Shown here piece after piece: positions 19,975-21,451 of a stretch of 21,451 nucleotides of DNA. Location: positions 1 to 21,451 of IMG/VR virus record IMGVR_UViG_3300044641_005578, one strand, 5' to 3'. The notes below the pieces were generated by a model. The model was not told the origin of the DNA. It ran no database searches and was given only the letters and a program-made list of their open reading frames with translations. Source of the DNA: a virus. Numbering within the stretch: the first letter of the stretch is position 1; every line of letters begins with the position of its first letter. The translations under genes were made by a program, and so were the position numbers.

Positions 19975-21451
19975 ATGGCACGTAAATTTTTAACGTCACT
20001 TGATTTGACGAAGAACGAGCTTCAAAATGCTCGTATTCAAAATCTAGCAACAGACCCAGCAAGTCCTGTAACAGGCCAGGTTTACTACAACACCGCTTCT
20101 AATGAAATGCGTGTTTATAACGGCACTATCTGGGAAGCTGTTGGACTTAACGGCGTAACCGCAGATGCCGCAGAAATCAACATTCTTGATGGCGCAACGC
20201 TTACCACTACAGAGCTTAACTATGTAGATGGTGTAACCTCATCTATCCAGACTCAGATTGATACTAAATCTCCGTCAGCTAACCCGACTTTCACAGGCAC
20301 AGTAACCCTTGATACTGGTGTCAATCTTGTATTTGAGGGAGCAACTGCCAACTCATTTGAACTCACTCTCACCTCTGGCGACCCAACCGCAGACCGTACA
20401 GTTACTCTTCCTGACCTAACTACAACCCTTGTAGGTCAAGACACAACAGATACTCTTACAAACAAAACCATCACTTCTCCACTTGTGTCTGGGCTAGCTC
20501 TCACAGACAGCTCAATAGTATTTGAAGGCTCTGTAGATGACACTAACGAGACAACTCTTACTGTAACTAACCCAACAGTTGACCGCACAATTACTCTCCC
20601 TGACTTATCGGGTACTGTAATTCTTACAACTAACAGAGTCACAGATTTAACAGCTCCAAATGCTTCGTTCTCAATGAACAGCCAGCTAATCACAAACGTA
20701 GCAGACCCAGTAAGCGCACAAGATGCTGCAACTAAGAACTACGTAGACTCTGTTGCACAAGGCCTTGATGTCAAAGCCTCTGTTCGTGCAGCAACTACTG
20801 CCGCAGTAACTTTAGCTACAGACCTTGAAAATGGAGATACTCTTGATGGAGTAACTCTTGCTACTGGTGACCGCGTTCTTGTTAAGCATCAAGCAGATGG
20901 TTCTGAAAACGGTATCTACGTAGTTAAGGCCTCTGGAGCCCCAGACCGTGCTTTAGATGCAAACTCTGGCGCAGATGTTACTTCGGGAATGTTTACATTT
21001 GTAGAACAAGGAACTGTAAACGGAAATAGCGGATGGGTATTAACAACTGACAACCCTATTACACTAGGAACTACTGCTCTTACTTTTGCACAGTTCTCAG
21101 GTGCTGGAACTTATACAGCTTCTAACGGTGTTCTTCTTACAGGTACTAACTTCACATTTGCCCCACTTTCCACAGGTGGTTTGCAAACCGCTGCTGGTGG
21201 TGGCTCTATCAAGCTTGCTGCCAACTCAGGTGCTGCTACAGATGCTAACGGCTTTGCAATTGGTGCTGGTAACGGTATCGTCGTTGGAACCAACACCATC
21301 TCTGTTGATGCGACAGTAGTAGCTCGAAAGTACTCAACAACACTTTCTACCTCAGCTACCTCATACACAGTAACCCACAACCTAGGAACACTAGATGTTC
21401 ACGTTCAAGTGTATGAAGTGGCTACTGGAGAAGAAGTTATTGTAGATAACG
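19975..21451 (+). CDS. tail fibre protein, C-terminus cut off
   Basis: An open frame starts at the ATG at 19975 (RBS AAGGAG) and runs to the window edge with no stop, giving 492 residues. It starts ARKFLTSLDLTKNELQNARIQNLA, a common fibre N-terminus. It then shows typical fibre repeats: GQVYYNTASNEMRVYNGT, ITDGA/LNYVDG segments, and two copies of a VFEG ... DRT-TLPDL unit with TLTNKTI. AATKNYVDSVAQGLDVKASVRAA follows, then a beta-rich part with a THNLGTLDVHVQVYE end. Fibres of this type contact the host surface. The specificity domain is probably beyond the window. Confidence 0.88.
   Translation, partial: MARKFLTSLDLTKNELQNARIQNLATDPASPVTGQVYYNTASNEMRVYNGTIWEAVGLNGVTADAAEINILDGATLTTTELNYVDGVTSSIQTQIDTKSPSANPTFTGTVTLDTGVNLVFEGATANSFELTLTSGDPTADRTVTLPDLTTTLVGQDTTDTLTNKTITSPLVSGLALTDSSIVFEGSVDDTNETTLTVTNPTVDRTITLPDLSGTVILTTNRVTDLTAPNASFSMNSQLITNVADPVSAQDAATKNYVDSVAQGLDVKASVRAATTAAVTLATDLENGDTLDGVTLATGDRVLVKHQADGSENGIYVVKASGAPDRALDANSGADVTSGMFTFVEQGTVNGNSGWVLTTDNPITLGTTALTFAQFSGAGTYTASNGVLLTGTNFTFAPLSTGGLQTAAGGGSIKLAANSGAATDANGFAIGAGNGIVVGTNTISVDATVVARKYSTTLSTSATSYTVTHNLGTLDVHVQVYEVATGEEVIVDN

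Noticed and set aside
1-21451. tRNA genes, CRISPR arrays, integrase and attachment sites
   Set aside because: Looked for tRNA T-loop-like sequences, regularly spaced repeats and recombinase motifs; none were convincing.

Overview
The window looks like part of a tailed double-stranded DNA phage (Caudoviricetes) that infects an actinobacterium. The phage assignment rests on a continuous head-morphogenesis block: large terminase, portal, coiled-coil scaffold, N4-gp56-type major capsid protein, head-tail connector and tail fibre. The host inference rests on a small DUF7455-like protein typical of Actinobacteria, a PASTA-domain protein, several GTG/TTG starts and a near-leaderless promoter. The composition is A+T-leaning and unlike high-GC soil actinobacteria. 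A low-GC aquatic host, such as the freshwater acI lineage, would fit but is inference. No integrase, repressor, tRNA or CRISPR array was found.

Layout. Positions 1-2113 hold a tightly packed run of small plus-strand genes. Most overlap by 1, 4 or 8 bases, and they include a DUF6321-like basic protein and an HNH nuclease. Positions 2114-2942 carry a small heat-shock protein with its own promoter and an unusual leader, then the DUF7455-like protein. Positions 2961-5117 encode a 718-residue secreted protein dominated by Pro-Glu and Pro-Ser repeats. Positions 5114-6447 look like a lysis cassette: two membrane proteins, a lipoprotein and a CHAP hydrolase. Positions 6447-7636 hold more small genes. 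Positions 7727-8791 encode a PASTA-type structural protein that ends at a bidirectional terminator. It faces the only minus-strand gene, an exported lysozyme-like protein (8849-9388). Positions 9596-10131 carry two further small membrane proteins, holin candidates. Positions 10204-11709 hold small genes leading to the terminase, including a KTSC-domain protein. Positions 11831 to the end are the packaging, head and tail block, and the tail-fibre gene runs off the window.

Regulation. Most genes within a block appear translationally coupled. The blocks are separated by hairpin terminators and candidate promoters. The most distinctive signal is an almost identical 20-base element containing the perfect palindrome CGACATGTCG. 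It sits 10 bases upstream of a TANNNT -10 box before both the terminase and the portal, directly after the stop codon of the preceding gene in both cases. The terminase copy is followed by a pyrimidine-rich stretch and a strong terminator before the gene begins, so it may produce a short RNA or an attenuated leader.

About ten proteins are phage accessory genes of unknown function. Six very small proteins and the tail of the CHAP protein carry Cys/His metal-knuckle patterns, a recurring theme in this genome.
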